Shown here: positions 22,475 through 30,221 of the stretch, piece by piece
Layout of the letters: each line of letters opens with the position of its first letter
How positions within the stretch are numbered: the first letter of the stretch is position 1
Virus record (IMG/VR): IMGVR_UViG_3300027861_000109
Coordinates: 1-33,585 of that record
Direction: 5' to 3' (one strand)
Origin: a virus
Length of the DNA: 33,585 nucleotides
Translations under genes and position numbers: made by a program
Notes under the pieces: generated by a model
Told to the model about the DNA's origin: nothing
Database searches by the model: none
The model's input: only the letters and a program-made list of their open reading frames with translations

Positions 22475-23708
22475 TAAACTTGAAATAAAATATCTGTCTG
22501 CCGACGAAATTCGACCATATAAAAACAACAGCAGGACACATTCCGCTGACCAGATTGATAGACTGAAGCGGTCAATAAAGCAGTTTGGCATGTTGACGCC
22601 TATCGCTATTCACAATGGCGATATTGTTTATGGACACGCGAGGTTTACAGCCCTGAAGGCATTGGGCTGGACGGAGTTCCCGACTGTAGATGTTTCGCAC
22701 TTAAGCGATGAAGACAAACGCGCTTACATAATCGCTGATAATCGCCTTGCACTTGACGCCGGATGGGATTTGGACCTGCTCAAGATAGAACTGACGGGGC
22801 TGGACGATGAAGGCTTTGACCTGTCCCTGATTGGCTTTGACCCCGACGAGTTAGCTAACCTGATGCAAGAGCCGACAGAAGGGTTGACCGATCCCGACGC
22901 CGTTCCCGACATACCTGACGACCCTGTTACAAAGCCGGGGGATGTCTGGATTATGGGCAAGCACCGATTATGCTGCGGAGACAGTACGAGCGCAGACGAT
23001 GTTGCGAAGGCGCTTAATGGTGTTGAACCGCACTTGATGGTTACTGACCCGCCTTATGGTGTCGAGTATGACGCCGAATGGCGCAAGGAGGCGTTGCCAG
23101 ACACAAACCCCGGAAAGACGGGTGGTATGCATGGCAAGGTGTCAAATGATGACAACGCAGACTGGTCAGAAGCTTGGTCGCTATTCCCCGGAGATGTTGC
23201 GTATGTTTGGCACGCTGGGAATAAGGCAAATATTGTTGCTGATAGCCTGTTGAAATGCGACTTGAACATTAGGGCGCAAATAATTTGGAACAAACACCAG
23301 CACGTTATTAGCCGTGGCGACTACCATCCGAAACATGAGCCATGCTGGTATGCTGTGCGGAAGAACAAAGTGGGGCATTATTGCGGAGGGCGGAAGCAGT
23401 CAACAGTTTGGGATATTCAGAAGCCGCTTAATTCAGAAACAGGCCACAGCACGCAAAAGCCTGTCGAATGTATGCAGCGCCCTATAGAAAACAATTCAAG
23501 CCCCGGTCAGGCGGTTTATGACCCGTTCCTTGGTTCCGGCACAACAGTCATTGCCGCAGAGCAAACGGGCCGCGCTTGTCACGGTCTGGAACTGTCCCCA
23601 GCATACTGTGACGTTATCGTAAAACGCTGGCAGGACTTCACTGGCGAACAGGCCACACTTGAGGCAGACGGGACCGTTTTTTCCCCTGATATAGCAAATG
23701 CCCCGTAA
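22467..23708 (+). CDS. ParB-N domain DNA methyltransferase (beta class, N6-adenine or N4-cytosine)
   Basis: 413 residues. Residues 1-100 are a ParB/Srx-like domain (SADEIRPYKNNSRTHSADQI, IVYGHARFTALKALGWTEFP, IIADNRLALDAGWD). From about 155 comes the methyltransferase: GDVWIMGKHRLCCGD, catalytic DPPYG at 194-198, then the SAM-binding DPFLGSGTT at 352-360 and GLELSPAYCDVIVKRW. Motif IV before motif I is the beta-class order. No restriction partner is visible apart from the HNH proteins. Likely protects phage DNA or marks it for packaging or regulation. Confidence 0.9.
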   Translation: MDDKLEIKYLSADEIRPYKNNSRTHSADQIDRLKRSIKQFGMLTPIAIHNGDIVYGHARFTALKALGWTEFPTVDVSHLSDEDKRAYIIADNRLALDAGWDLDLLKIELTGLDDEGFDLSLIGFDPDELANLMQEPTEGLTDPDAVPDIPDDPVTKPGDVWIMGKHRLCCGDSTSADDVAKALNGVEPHLMVTDPPYGVEYDAEWRKEALPDTNPGKTGGMHGKVSNDDNADWSEAWSLFPGDVAYVWHAGNKANIVADSLLKCDLNIRAQIIWNKHQHVISRGDYHPKHEPCWYAVRKNKVGHYCGGRKQSTVWDIQKPLNSETGHSTQKPVECMQRPIENNSSPGQAVYDPFLGSGTTVIAAEQTGRACHGLELSPAYCDVIVKRWQDFTGEQATLEADGTVFSPDIANAP

Positions 23709-24051
23709 ACCAAGAGGCAAAGCACACGGCAGGCCAGCGTTCAAGCCGACTGACGATGACCGCAAAACGGTTGAATTGATGTGCGCTGTAGGCATACCGC
23801 ATGAAGGCATTGCCCGCTGTATTCAGGGCGGCATTGACGACAAGACGTTACGCAAGCACTTCCCCGAAGAACTGGAAACCGCAGCTATCAGGGCAAATAC
23901 AAAGGTTGCCGGGTCAATGTTCCAGTCAGCTATCAGCGGGAATGTTGCGGCGCAAAAGCACTGGACTTCTGCCCGCATGGGTTGGAGCGAGAACCTGAAG
24001 CTGGACGCCACAGTTAGAAAGATCAGCATGTTTGGTGAAGAAATAGAATGA
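23698..24051 (+). CDS. terS: Terminase small subunit
   Basis: 117 residues; ATG 23698 lies inside the end of the methyltransferase gene and the stop overlaps the large-subunit ATG (ATGA). The N-terminus is basic (PRKPRGKAHGRPAFKPTDDD). An HTH follows: RKTVELMCAVGIPHEGIARC then GIDDKTLRKHFPEEL. The helical remainder (AIRANTKVAGSMFQSAISGN) is typical of small terminases. It should bind the pac site and hand DNA to the large subunit. Confidence 0.8.
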   Translation: MPRKPRGKAHGRPAFKPTDDDRKTVELMCAVGIPHEGIARCIQGGIDDKTLRKHFPEELETAAIRANTKVAGSMFQSAISGNVAAQKHWTSARMGWSENLKLDATVRKISMFGEEIE

Positions 24052-26120
24052 TTGGTGCTGCGTCTGACAAGTTCAAGCCAATGCTGGCCCGCAGCCGTTA
24101 TAAGGCTTTATACGGTGGACGCGGAAGCGCCAAGAGCCACTTCTTCGCAGAGGCGTTGATTGGTTGCGCTGCTGACAGTATGGGGTTTCGTGCCGTCTGT
24201 ATCCGCGAAGTCCAGAAGACACTGCGGGAATCGGCCAAGCGACTGTTAGAGGACAAGATTGAAGCCTTCGGCCTGCAAAACAGCTTTCAGATACTCAATG
24301 ACAGGATTGTAACGCCGGGCGGCGGCACGATCATCTTTCAGGGTATGCAAGACCACACGGCGGAAAGCATCAAGTCGCTGGAAAACTTTCAGGTGGCTTG
24401 GGTCGAGGAAGCGCAGACATTATCGCAGAAGTCCCTTGAACTGTTGCGCCCAACGATCCGATCAAAAGGCTCTGAGTTATGGTTTAGCTGGAACCCGCGC
24501 TCTGCAAGCGACCCTGTAGACAAGTTCTTTCGTGGCCTGACCCCGCCTGAAAGTTCAATCATTATCGGGATCAACTACCCGGACAACAAACTATTCCCGA
24601 CTGAACTGGAAGCAGAACGCCAGCACGACTATGCCACGAACCAAGGCCGCTATGATCATATCTGGCTTGGCGGTTACGAGCCTGAAGCCGTGGGTGCTAT
24701 CTTTAACCGGGCCAACATTCACGAAAACCGCAAGGCAGAAGCACCTGAACTTGAACGCATCGTGATTGGCATTGATCCTGCCGTCACAGACAACGAGAAC
24801 AGCGACCATCACGGCATAGCAGTCTGCGGCCTTGGCAGCGACGGACGCGGCTATCTGTTAGAGGACGCCAGCTTACAGGGTGGGCCGCACCAGTGGGCAA
24901 CCAGAGCCGTTGCAATGTTCGATCTGTACGAGGCCAACGCCATAGTGATTGAGGTCAACCAAGGCGGAGACCTTTTGAGGCATACACTTGAAACTGTACG
25001 CAAGGGTATCCCGATTATTGAAGTCAGGGCGACGAAAGGCAAGCACGTTCGGGCAGAGCCTATATCAGCATTATACGCTATCAACAAAATCAGCCATATC
25101 GGCACGTTTAACGACTTGGAAAATCAGCTTTGCGTAGAAGAAGGAACACTAATCGAAACAGACCGTGGGCAAGTGCCTATTGAGGATGTTACCTTGAGCG
25201 ACAGGGTTATGACCCGTAACGGCCTTGCGTTAATTGACTGGTGTGGCTATACTGGTGAAGCAAGCAGTCTTATTGAAATTGAGACTGTAAATTCAGTCTT
25301 GAGGGTTACGCCATGCCATCCGATATATCTACCAGAGACAAACGAGTTTGTGACTGTGGAGAGTGTTCTGATTTCCCACAACCTACTAGAAAGCCGCAAA
25401 TGGGCAAGAATGGCCAGCCTGTTGCGTGGCGAGGTAGATGGTATGGGAAAATGCCAAGAGGCCACTATCGCAACTCACATACAGGATTACTTCACAGAGA
25501 AATATTTGAGGCGCATACAGGCCCAATCCCTGAAGGCTTCCATATTCACCACGTTAACCACGATCCTGAAGACAATCGCCCTGAAAACCTTGTCGCACTT
25601 TCCCACGCCGATCATCATGCCTTGCATGAGCGCATGGGGTTTGATGTCTTTGACGGCACAATCACAGTCGGCAAATGTGTCGAGTGCGGAGCAAGCACCG
25701 AAACAATACGACTTCACGCCAGCGAATACTGTTCGCAAAAGTGCTATATGCGGAGATACAGACGCAGCAAACCCAAGACAACATTCGTCTATGGATGCGC
25801 TGAGTGCAGCCAAATCATTGCAACAACCCATAAGAACGGCAAGAAATATTGCTCTCCGAAATGTAAGGCGCGTGGATTTAGGAAAAGACACAAAGCGGGT
25901 CTATAATATTACGGTTGCAGAAAGTGGCCTTCCAGAGTATTATGCTAACGGTATCCTGACCCATAATTGCAAATTCACCAATGTGGGGTATGATGGCGAC
26001 GACAGCCCTGATCGTGCTGAAGCTGCAATTTGGGCGTTTACAGAATTATTCCCGGCGCTGGTCAAACAGAAGCCGAAGAAGCAACACCAGAGGCCACGTA
26101 AAATTAGCTGGATGGGCTGA
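24048..26120 (+). CDS. terL: Terminase large subunit interrupted by an intein
   Basis: 690 codons; 411 residues after intein removal. ATPase motifs: Walker A GGRGSAKS at 23-30, Walker B VAWVEEA at 116-122, coupling motif FSWNP at 146-150. RuvC-like nuclease: D243 in IVIGIDPAV, E302 and D308 in VIEVNQGGD, and the last motif SPDRAEA with D655 after the intein. Joining residue 361 to 641 gives FNDLENQL-CKFTNVG, the expected terminase sequence, so splicing appears essential for the nuclease. The protein should cleave and pump DNA into the prohead. The start overlaps the small subunit stop (ATGA). Confidence 0.92.
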   Translation: MIGAASDKFKPMLARSRYKALYGGRGSAKSHFFAEALIGCAADSMGFRAVCIREVQKTLRESAKRLLEDKIEAFGLQNSFQILNDRIVTPGGGTIIFQGMQDHTAESIKSLENFQVAWVEEAQTLSQKSLELLRPTIRSKGSELWFSWNPRSASDPVDKFFRGLTPPESSIIIGINYPDNKLFPTELEAERQHDYATNQGRYDHIWLGGYEPEAVGAIFNRANIHENRKAEAPELERIVIGIDPAVTDNENSDHHGIAVCGLGSDGRGYLLEDASLQGGPHQWATRAVAMFDLYEANAIVIEVNQGGDLLRHTLETVRKGIPIIEVRATKGKHVRAEPISALYAINKISHIGTFNDLENQLCVEEGTLIETDRGQVPIEDVTLSDRVMTRNGLALIDWCGYTGEASSLIEIETVNSVLRVTPCHPIYLPETNEFVTVESVLISHNLLESRKWARMASLLRGEVDGMGKCQEATIATHIQDYFTEKYLRRIQAQSLKASIFTTLTTILKTIALKTLSHFPTPIIMPCMSAWGLMSLTAQSQSANVSSAEQAPKQYDFTPANTVRKSAICGDTDAANPRQHSSMDALSAAKSLQQPIRTARNIALRNVRRVDLGKDTKRVYNITVAESGLPEYYANGILTHNCKFTNVGYDGDDSPDRAEAAIWAFTELFPALVKQKPKKQHQRPRKISWMG
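25313..25906 (+). CDS. HNH homing endonuclease nested out of frame in the intein
   Basis: 197 residues in the -1 frame relative to terminase. ATG 25313 has GAGGG 7 bases upstream; ATG 25400 is a second candidate, since 25313-25400 also encodes conserved intein strands. The HNH_3 core is intact: HREIFEAHTGPIPEGFHIHH, DPEDNRPENLVALSHADHH, with HH/N/H residues in the usual places. Two C4 zinc-finger-like motifs follow: CVECG...YCSQKC and CAECS...YCSPKC. The stop TAA at 25904-25906 is formed from intein block F bases. It likely makes a free endonuclease that promotes homing of the intein. Confidence 0.85.
   Translation: MPSDISTRDKRVCDCGECSDFPQPTRKPQMGKNGQPVAWRGRWYGKMPRGHYRNSHTGLLHREIFEAHTGPIPEGFHIHHVNHDPEDNRPENLVALSHADHHALHERMGFDVFDGTITVGKCVECGASTETIRLHASEYCSQKCYMRRYRRSKPKTTFVYGCAECSQIIATTHKNGKKYCSPKCKARGFRKRHKAGL
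25445..25451 (+). promoter_or_regulatory. Candidate -1 ribosomal frameshift heptamer
   Basis: In the intein frame the bases read ATG GGA AAA TGC, giving G GGA AAA, an X XXY YYZ heptamer. A -1 slip moves the ribosome into the HNH frame at GGG AAA ATG, a few residues before the HNH core. Only a short possible hairpin (GCC-AAGA-GGC) lies downstream. Chance occurrence cannot be excluded. Confidence 0.3.
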
Positions 26121-26124
26121 CAAA

Positions 26125-26144
26125 GCAGCGTTGTGAAACGCCGC
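26125..26144 (+). other. Intergenic hairpin with GTGA loop
   Basis: GCGTT-GTGA-AACGC forms a perfect 5-bp stem closed by a GNRA-type loop, extended by two more pairs after one mismatch. It lies in the 41-base gap between terminase and portal. No U-run follows, so it is more likely an RNA processing or stability element than a terminator. Confidence 0.45.
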
Positions 26145-26161
26145 AACCCTTGGATGGACAG

Positions 26162-28360
26162 ATGGCACACGATCAAGACGACGACAAAATCTTAGAAGAA
26201 GCCAAAGACCTCTTTGAGCAGTGTGTCGAGGCTGAGAAAGAAAACCGCATTGAGGCGCTGGCTGATCTGAAGTTTGGCCGGATGGGTGATCAATGGGATG
26301 ACGCAGACCGCGAGGCCAGAGAGCAAGACGGTCGCCCGATGCTCACAATCAACAGATTGCCTAGCTTCATTCGCCAGATTGTGAACGAGGCAAGGCAAAA
26401 TAAGCCATCCATCAAGGTTCACCCGGTAGACGACAGCGCCGATCCGGACACAGCCGAAATCCTGAACGGCATTATCCGTAACATTGAAATCCAGTCAAAA
26501 GCTGACGTTGCTTATGACACTGCCATTGATAGCGCCGTGTCGAATGGCTTCGGCTATTTCCGCATCGACGTTGATTATGACTTCGGAGATACGTTTGACC
26601 AGTCAATCAAGATCAATCGTGTTGGCAACCCCTTCACGGTCTATCGCGACCCCAACAGCACCAGCGCAGACACTTCCGACTGGAACCATGCCTTTGTCAC
26701 TGAAATGGTACCAGAGGACGAGTTCAAGCGGCAGTATCCAGACGCAGAGCCTGTAGACTTTGAAAGCGACGAGCGCGACGAAAAGACCCGGCTATGGTAT
26801 GAAGATAAGTCTGTACGTGTCGCGGAGTATTGGGTTCGTGAAGAAGTCCAGGCCAATCTGGTAAAGCTGTCAGACGGTCAGTCCATGATGGAAAGCGATT
26901 ACATTGAGAACCAAGAGTATTTTGAAAGCGTTGCCATTCAGGTCGTCGATAGCCGCCCAATCCCGACGCACGAAGTCACGCAGTATCTGATTTCAGGCGC
27001 TGAAGTGCTTGAAACTAATCCTTGGGCCGGTAAGTTCATTCCGATCATTGATGTGATAGGCGATGAAGTCAATATTGAGGGCAAGCGATACTTCCACAGC
27101 CTGATCCACTTCGCCAAGGACAGCCAGCGCATCTACAATCACTGGCGCACCGCTGAGACAGAGTTGATTGCATTAAGCCCCAAGACGCCATTTATCGGCA
27201 AAGAAGGCGCGTTTGATAACGATGACCGCTGGGCCACGGCCAACACAACAAGCCATCCGTATCTGGAATACAGCGGCGAACATATGCCGCAGCGTCAACC
27301 GTTCGCAGGACCGCCCGCTGGTGCCATTACCGCAGCCCTAGCCGCCTCTGACGATATGAAGTCAGTCATGGGGATGTATGACGCCAGCTTGGGCGCAAGG
27401 TCAAACGAGACAAGCGGTGTTGCTATTCGTGCAAGGCAAGCTGAGGGCGACGTTTCCAACTTCCACTTTCTCGACAACATGAGCCGCGCCATCCGTCACG
27501 CTGGCGTTGTGATACTGGACCTGATCCCACACGTATACCATGAGCCAAGAGTGATGCGGATTATGGGCGAAGACGAAACCCCTGAAGTAGTACGGGTTAA
27601 CCAAGAATTTCCAGTAATGGGTCGGGGCGGTCAACCACAAATGCAGCCGCCACAGATGGACCCTATGGGCCAGCCATTGACGCAAGAGCCAGTGATGCAG
27701 ATTTATGACCTCACTGCTGGCAAATATGACGTAACAGTAAAGGCTGGCCCATCCTTCACAAGTCGCCGCGAAGAAGCCGCGCAACAAATGACGCAGCTAT
27801 TGCAGTCATTCCCACAGGCCGCGCCGGTTATTGGCGACATATTGGCTGAAAGCCTCGATTGGCCCCGCGCTGACGAGATTGCCAAGCGTCTTAAGTCAAT
27901 GCTACCCCCCGGTATCGGTGCTGACGATGACGAAGAAGGCAACCCGGAGGCCGAAGCCCTGAAGCAGCAAATGCAGCAGGGTATGCAGGCGTTCCAACAG
28001 CTACAGCAAGAACACGAAGGCATGAAGGTTGACAAGTCGATTGAGCAACAGAAACTGCAAATTGACCAGATGAAAGCCCAGGGCGAACAGGTCAAAATCC
28101 AGATCGAGCAATTCAAGGCTGAAACTGATCGTATGGCCGCAGAAGCCGAAGCCATGAAGGATCAGGCAGAAGCCGCGCACAAGACCGCTGAACTGCAAAT
28201 GAGTATGATGGCACCCGCAGAAGCCCCAACGGCCCCTGTCGCGCCTCCTGAAGCCTCTGAGCCTGTTGTCGTCAACGTAAACGGCAGTCAAGCCAAGGTG
28301 GTGAAGGTTCATCGTGATGAAATGGGTGTAATGCAGGGTGCGGAGGTGTTTGAACAGTGA
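26162..28360 (+). CDS. Portal protein, P22-like
   Basis: 732 residues from ATG 26162; a TTG at 26150 is an in-frame alternative. The N-terminal block EKENRIEALADLKFGRMGDQ, then QDGRPMLTINRLPSFIRQIV and NEARQNKPSIKVHPVDD, is characteristic of P22-type portals, as is NPFTVYRDPNSTSADTSDW. After about residue 570 a long Gln/Lys/Glu helix (KQQMQQGMQAFQQLQQEHEG, QQKLQIDQMKAQGEQVKIQI) forms a probable barrel or coiled coil inside the head, followed by an Ala/Pro-rich tail. Forms the 12-fold ring through which DNA passes. Confidence 0.9.
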   Translation: MAHDQDDDKILEEAKDLFEQCVEAEKENRIEALADLKFGRMGDQWDDADREAREQDGRPMLTINRLPSFIRQIVNEARQNKPSIKVHPVDDSADPDTAEILNGIIRNIEIQSKADVAYDTAIDSAVSNGFGYFRIDVDYDFGDTFDQSIKINRVGNPFTVYRDPNSTSADTSDWNHAFVTEMVPEDEFKRQYPDAEPVDFESDERDEKTRLWYEDKSVRVAEYWVREEVQANLVKLSDGQSMMESDYIENQEYFESVAIQVVDSRPIPTHEVTQYLISGAEVLETNPWAGKFIPIIDVIGDEVNIEGKRYFHSLIHFAKDSQRIYNHWRTAETELIALSPKTPFIGKEGAFDNDDRWATANTTSHPYLEYSGEHMPQRQPFAGPPAGAITAALAASDDMKSVMGMYDASLGARSNETSGVAIRARQAEGDVSNFHFLDNMSRAIRHAGVVILDLIPHVYHEPRVMRIMGEDETPEVVRVNQEFPVMGRGGQPQMQPPQMDPMGQPLTQEPVMQIYDLTAGKYDVTVKAGPSFTSRREEAAQQMTQLLQSFPQAAPVIGDILAESLDWPRADEIAKRLKSMLPPGIGADDDEEGNPEAEALKQQMQQGMQAFQQLQQEHEGMKVDKSIEQQKLQIDQMKAQGEQVKIQIEQFKAETDRMAAEAEAMKDQAEAAHKTAELQMSMMAPAEAPTAPVAPPEASEPVVVNVNGSQAKVVKVHRDEMGVMQGAEVFEQ

Positions 28361-29745
28361 CGACAGAAGGCGTCCTCCCCGTCCCCGGAACTGGTGAGCT
28401 ACTGGATACGACTGTTGTCACGCAAGAGAATGGTGAATCACAGGCGCACCGTGAGGTTGTTGTCCTTGCTGATCCTGATGATGCCGCTGCAAGAGCCGGT
28501 GTTACAAACGCAACGCCGTCTTCAACAGATTACGGCAGTCTGATCCGGCAGATAGAGCATCCTGCGTCGCGTGGTGCTTTCGGCTGGCTTCGTGTAAGCG
28601 CACCGACAACGCTGTTCGACAGCAAACAGCTATTCGACAACGCGCCCCTGTACTGGGATGACCAAGAGGTCAGCGGCAGCGGCACGACCAGCGTGCATTC
28701 AGCACTAAAGGCTTCATCCACCCTCGGAGTTGCCCTGAACACCGCAGGCAAGCGGGTGCGGCAGACTTTCCAGAGCTTCAATTACCAACCGGGCAAGTCA
28801 CAGCTTGTGATGATGACAGGCAACATGGGGGATAGTGGCGGCGGTTCCGGCATTGATGCAGGCATGGGTTTGTACAACGGGACTGATGGTGTCGCCGTCC
28901 GCTCTGTTGATGGCGTCCTTCAGTTGTTTGTTTCGAGCGGCGTGTCTGGTTCCGTTGTCGAGGACAGCGTCAGCCAAGGCAGCTTCAACGGAGACAACCT
29001 CGACGGCACCGGGCCGTCCGGCCTGACACTGGACCCGACACAGACGCAAATCTGGTGGATGGATATGGAGTGGCTCGGCGTCGGGACCGTTCGCACAGGG
29101 TTTGTTATCAACGGCGAGTTCATCCTGTGTCACTCGTTCCACCATGCCAACCTTGTCGGCAATGTCTACATGTCAACGCCCAACCTGCCCTTGCGCTACT
29201 GGCTTGAGAACGACGGTACGGGTGCGGCGACGACATTGCAGCATATTTGCTCGACAGTAATCAGCGAAGGCGGCGTTGAGCGTATCGGCAACCTGCACTA
29301 TCACTCGACAGAGGGGACGCACATCAACGCGGATACTGCCAACACCCTCTATGCGGTTGTCGGCATCCGTCTGCAAGCCGCCAAGATCGGGCAGGTGGTT
29401 GACCTGACAAACATATCCCTGATTAACGCGGCTGCGGACGACTTTGAGTGGATTGTGATGTGGAACCCGACCGTTGCCGGGACGTTCACGTACACTGACC
29501 ACGTAAACAGCGCCATTCAGACGGCAGTCGGTGCAACGGCTAACACAGTAACCGGGGGCCACGAAATGAACGGCGGCTTTGTCAAGGCAGGCAATACCAC
29601 CGGCTCAGTGTCTGTCGAGATAAGCAACGCATTGCGGCTTGGCGCTGCCATTGACGGTACCCTTGACGAGATTGTGTTGTGTGTCCGGCCTCTGACAAAC
29701 GGCGCAGACATTGATGGCGGCGTGTCGTGGCGTGAGCTGACCTGA
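28357..29745 (+). CDS. Probable virion surface (head fibre/decoration) protein
   Basis: 462 residues; GTG 28357 overlaps the portal stop (GTGA) and has GGAGGTG upstream. After a 60-residue linker comes a large beta-sandwich-like region rich in Gly, Ser, Thr and Asp (RVRQTFQSFNYQPGKSQLVM, GGGSGIDAGMGLYNGTDGVA, TQTQIWWMDMEWLGVGTVRT). The last third (ADDFEWIVMWNPTVAGTFTY) is also beta. This composition fits exposed capsid or fibre proteins of marine phages. Placed between portal and scaffold, a head-associated role is more likely than tail. No enzymatic motif seen. Confidence 0.65.
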   Translation: MTTEGVLPVPGTGELLDTTVVTQENGESQAHREVVVLADPDDAAARAGVTNATPSSTDYGSLIRQIEHPASRGAFGWLRVSAPTTLFDSKQLFDNAPLYWDDQEVSGSGTTSVHSALKASSTLGVALNTAGKRVRQTFQSFNYQPGKSQLVMMTGNMGDSGGGSGIDAGMGLYNGTDGVAVRSVDGVLQLFVSSGVSGSVVEDSVSQGSFNGDNLDGTGPSGLTLDPTQTQIWWMDMEWLGVGTVRTGFVINGEFILCHSFHHANLVGNVYMSTPNLPLRYWLENDGTGAATTLQHICSTVISEGGVERIGNLHYHSTEGTHINADTANTLYAVVGIRLQAAKIGQVVDLTNISLINAAADDFEWIVMWNPTVAGTFTYTDHVNSAIQTAVGATANTVTGGHEMNGGFVKAGNTTGSVSVEISNALRLGAAIDGTLDEIVLCVRPLTNGADIDGGVSWRELT

Positions 29746-30146
29746 TGCTGGCCGCTTTACTCTTATCAGAACGTCCCGGCGGTGTGGGCAAAAAACCGGG
29801 CAAAAATTTGCCCACTTGGCACGTATTCAAGACAGATCAAGATAAACGTGAAGACGCCAAGCTAGACGCCTTCATTGACGAACAGGAAGCCATAACGAAA
29901 TCGGCAGAGGTTTTTGTTCCTTTCCCCTCTGTTGATGCCGCGCAGGCAGAAGTATCGCCAGCGCCGAAGGTCGCGGCAACTCCCCAGCCTGTCGCGGCCT
30001 TCCCGACACAAGACGACCTGAGAGCCTTGCAGCGGTTACACGCACTTGAGGCCAGACAGATGATAATTGACATGCAGGCAGCGTATTCTGCACAATTATT
30101 AGACGACGAGGAGACGTTGATTGCGATATTGCTTGCGATTGACTAA
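29745..30146 (+). CDS. Small head-module protein, unknown function
   Basis: 133 residues; ATG overlaps the upstream stop (TGATG). The N-terminus is Gly/Lys-rich (GGVGKKPGKNLPTWHVFK), the middle Pro/Ala/Val-rich (VSPAPKVAATPQPVAAFPTQ), and the end a helix (DDLRALQRLHALEARQMIID). Looks like a flexible linker protein; possibly a capsid accessory. No family recognised. Confidence 0.65.
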   Translation: MLAALLLSERPGGVGKKPGKNLPTWHVFKTDQDKREDAKLDAFIDEQEAITKSAEVFVPFPSVDAAQAEVSPAPKVAATPQPVAAFPTQDDLRALQRLHALEARQMIIDMQAAYSAQLLDDEETLIAILLAID

Positions 30147-30221
30147 AAAATAGGCAATAATGCCTTAACCAGATTGAACGTCGGATGACGTCCAGTCCCA
30201 TAGATGGAAAGTATACTGGTT

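Larger units (their letters stand above)
25131..25967 (+). other. Intein in the large terminase
   Basis: 279 residues (terminase codons 362-640). It begins with Cys1 in CVEEGTLIETDRGQVPIEDV. The block B motif TPCH is at intein residues 60-63 with the following strands HPIYLPETNEFVTVESVLI. It ends with block F RVYNITVAESGLPEYYANG and block G ILTHN, followed by Cys+1. All residues for class 1 splicing are present. Between about residue 91 and 250 the intein frame encodes low-similarity sequence over the nested endonuclease gene. Known family: phage terminases are common intein hosts. Confidence 0.9.

Noticed and set aside
28001-28312. Leucine-rich antisense frame in the portal 3' end
   Set aside because: It is the reverse complement of the Gln-rich coiled coil, which always gives Leu/Phe-rich shadows.
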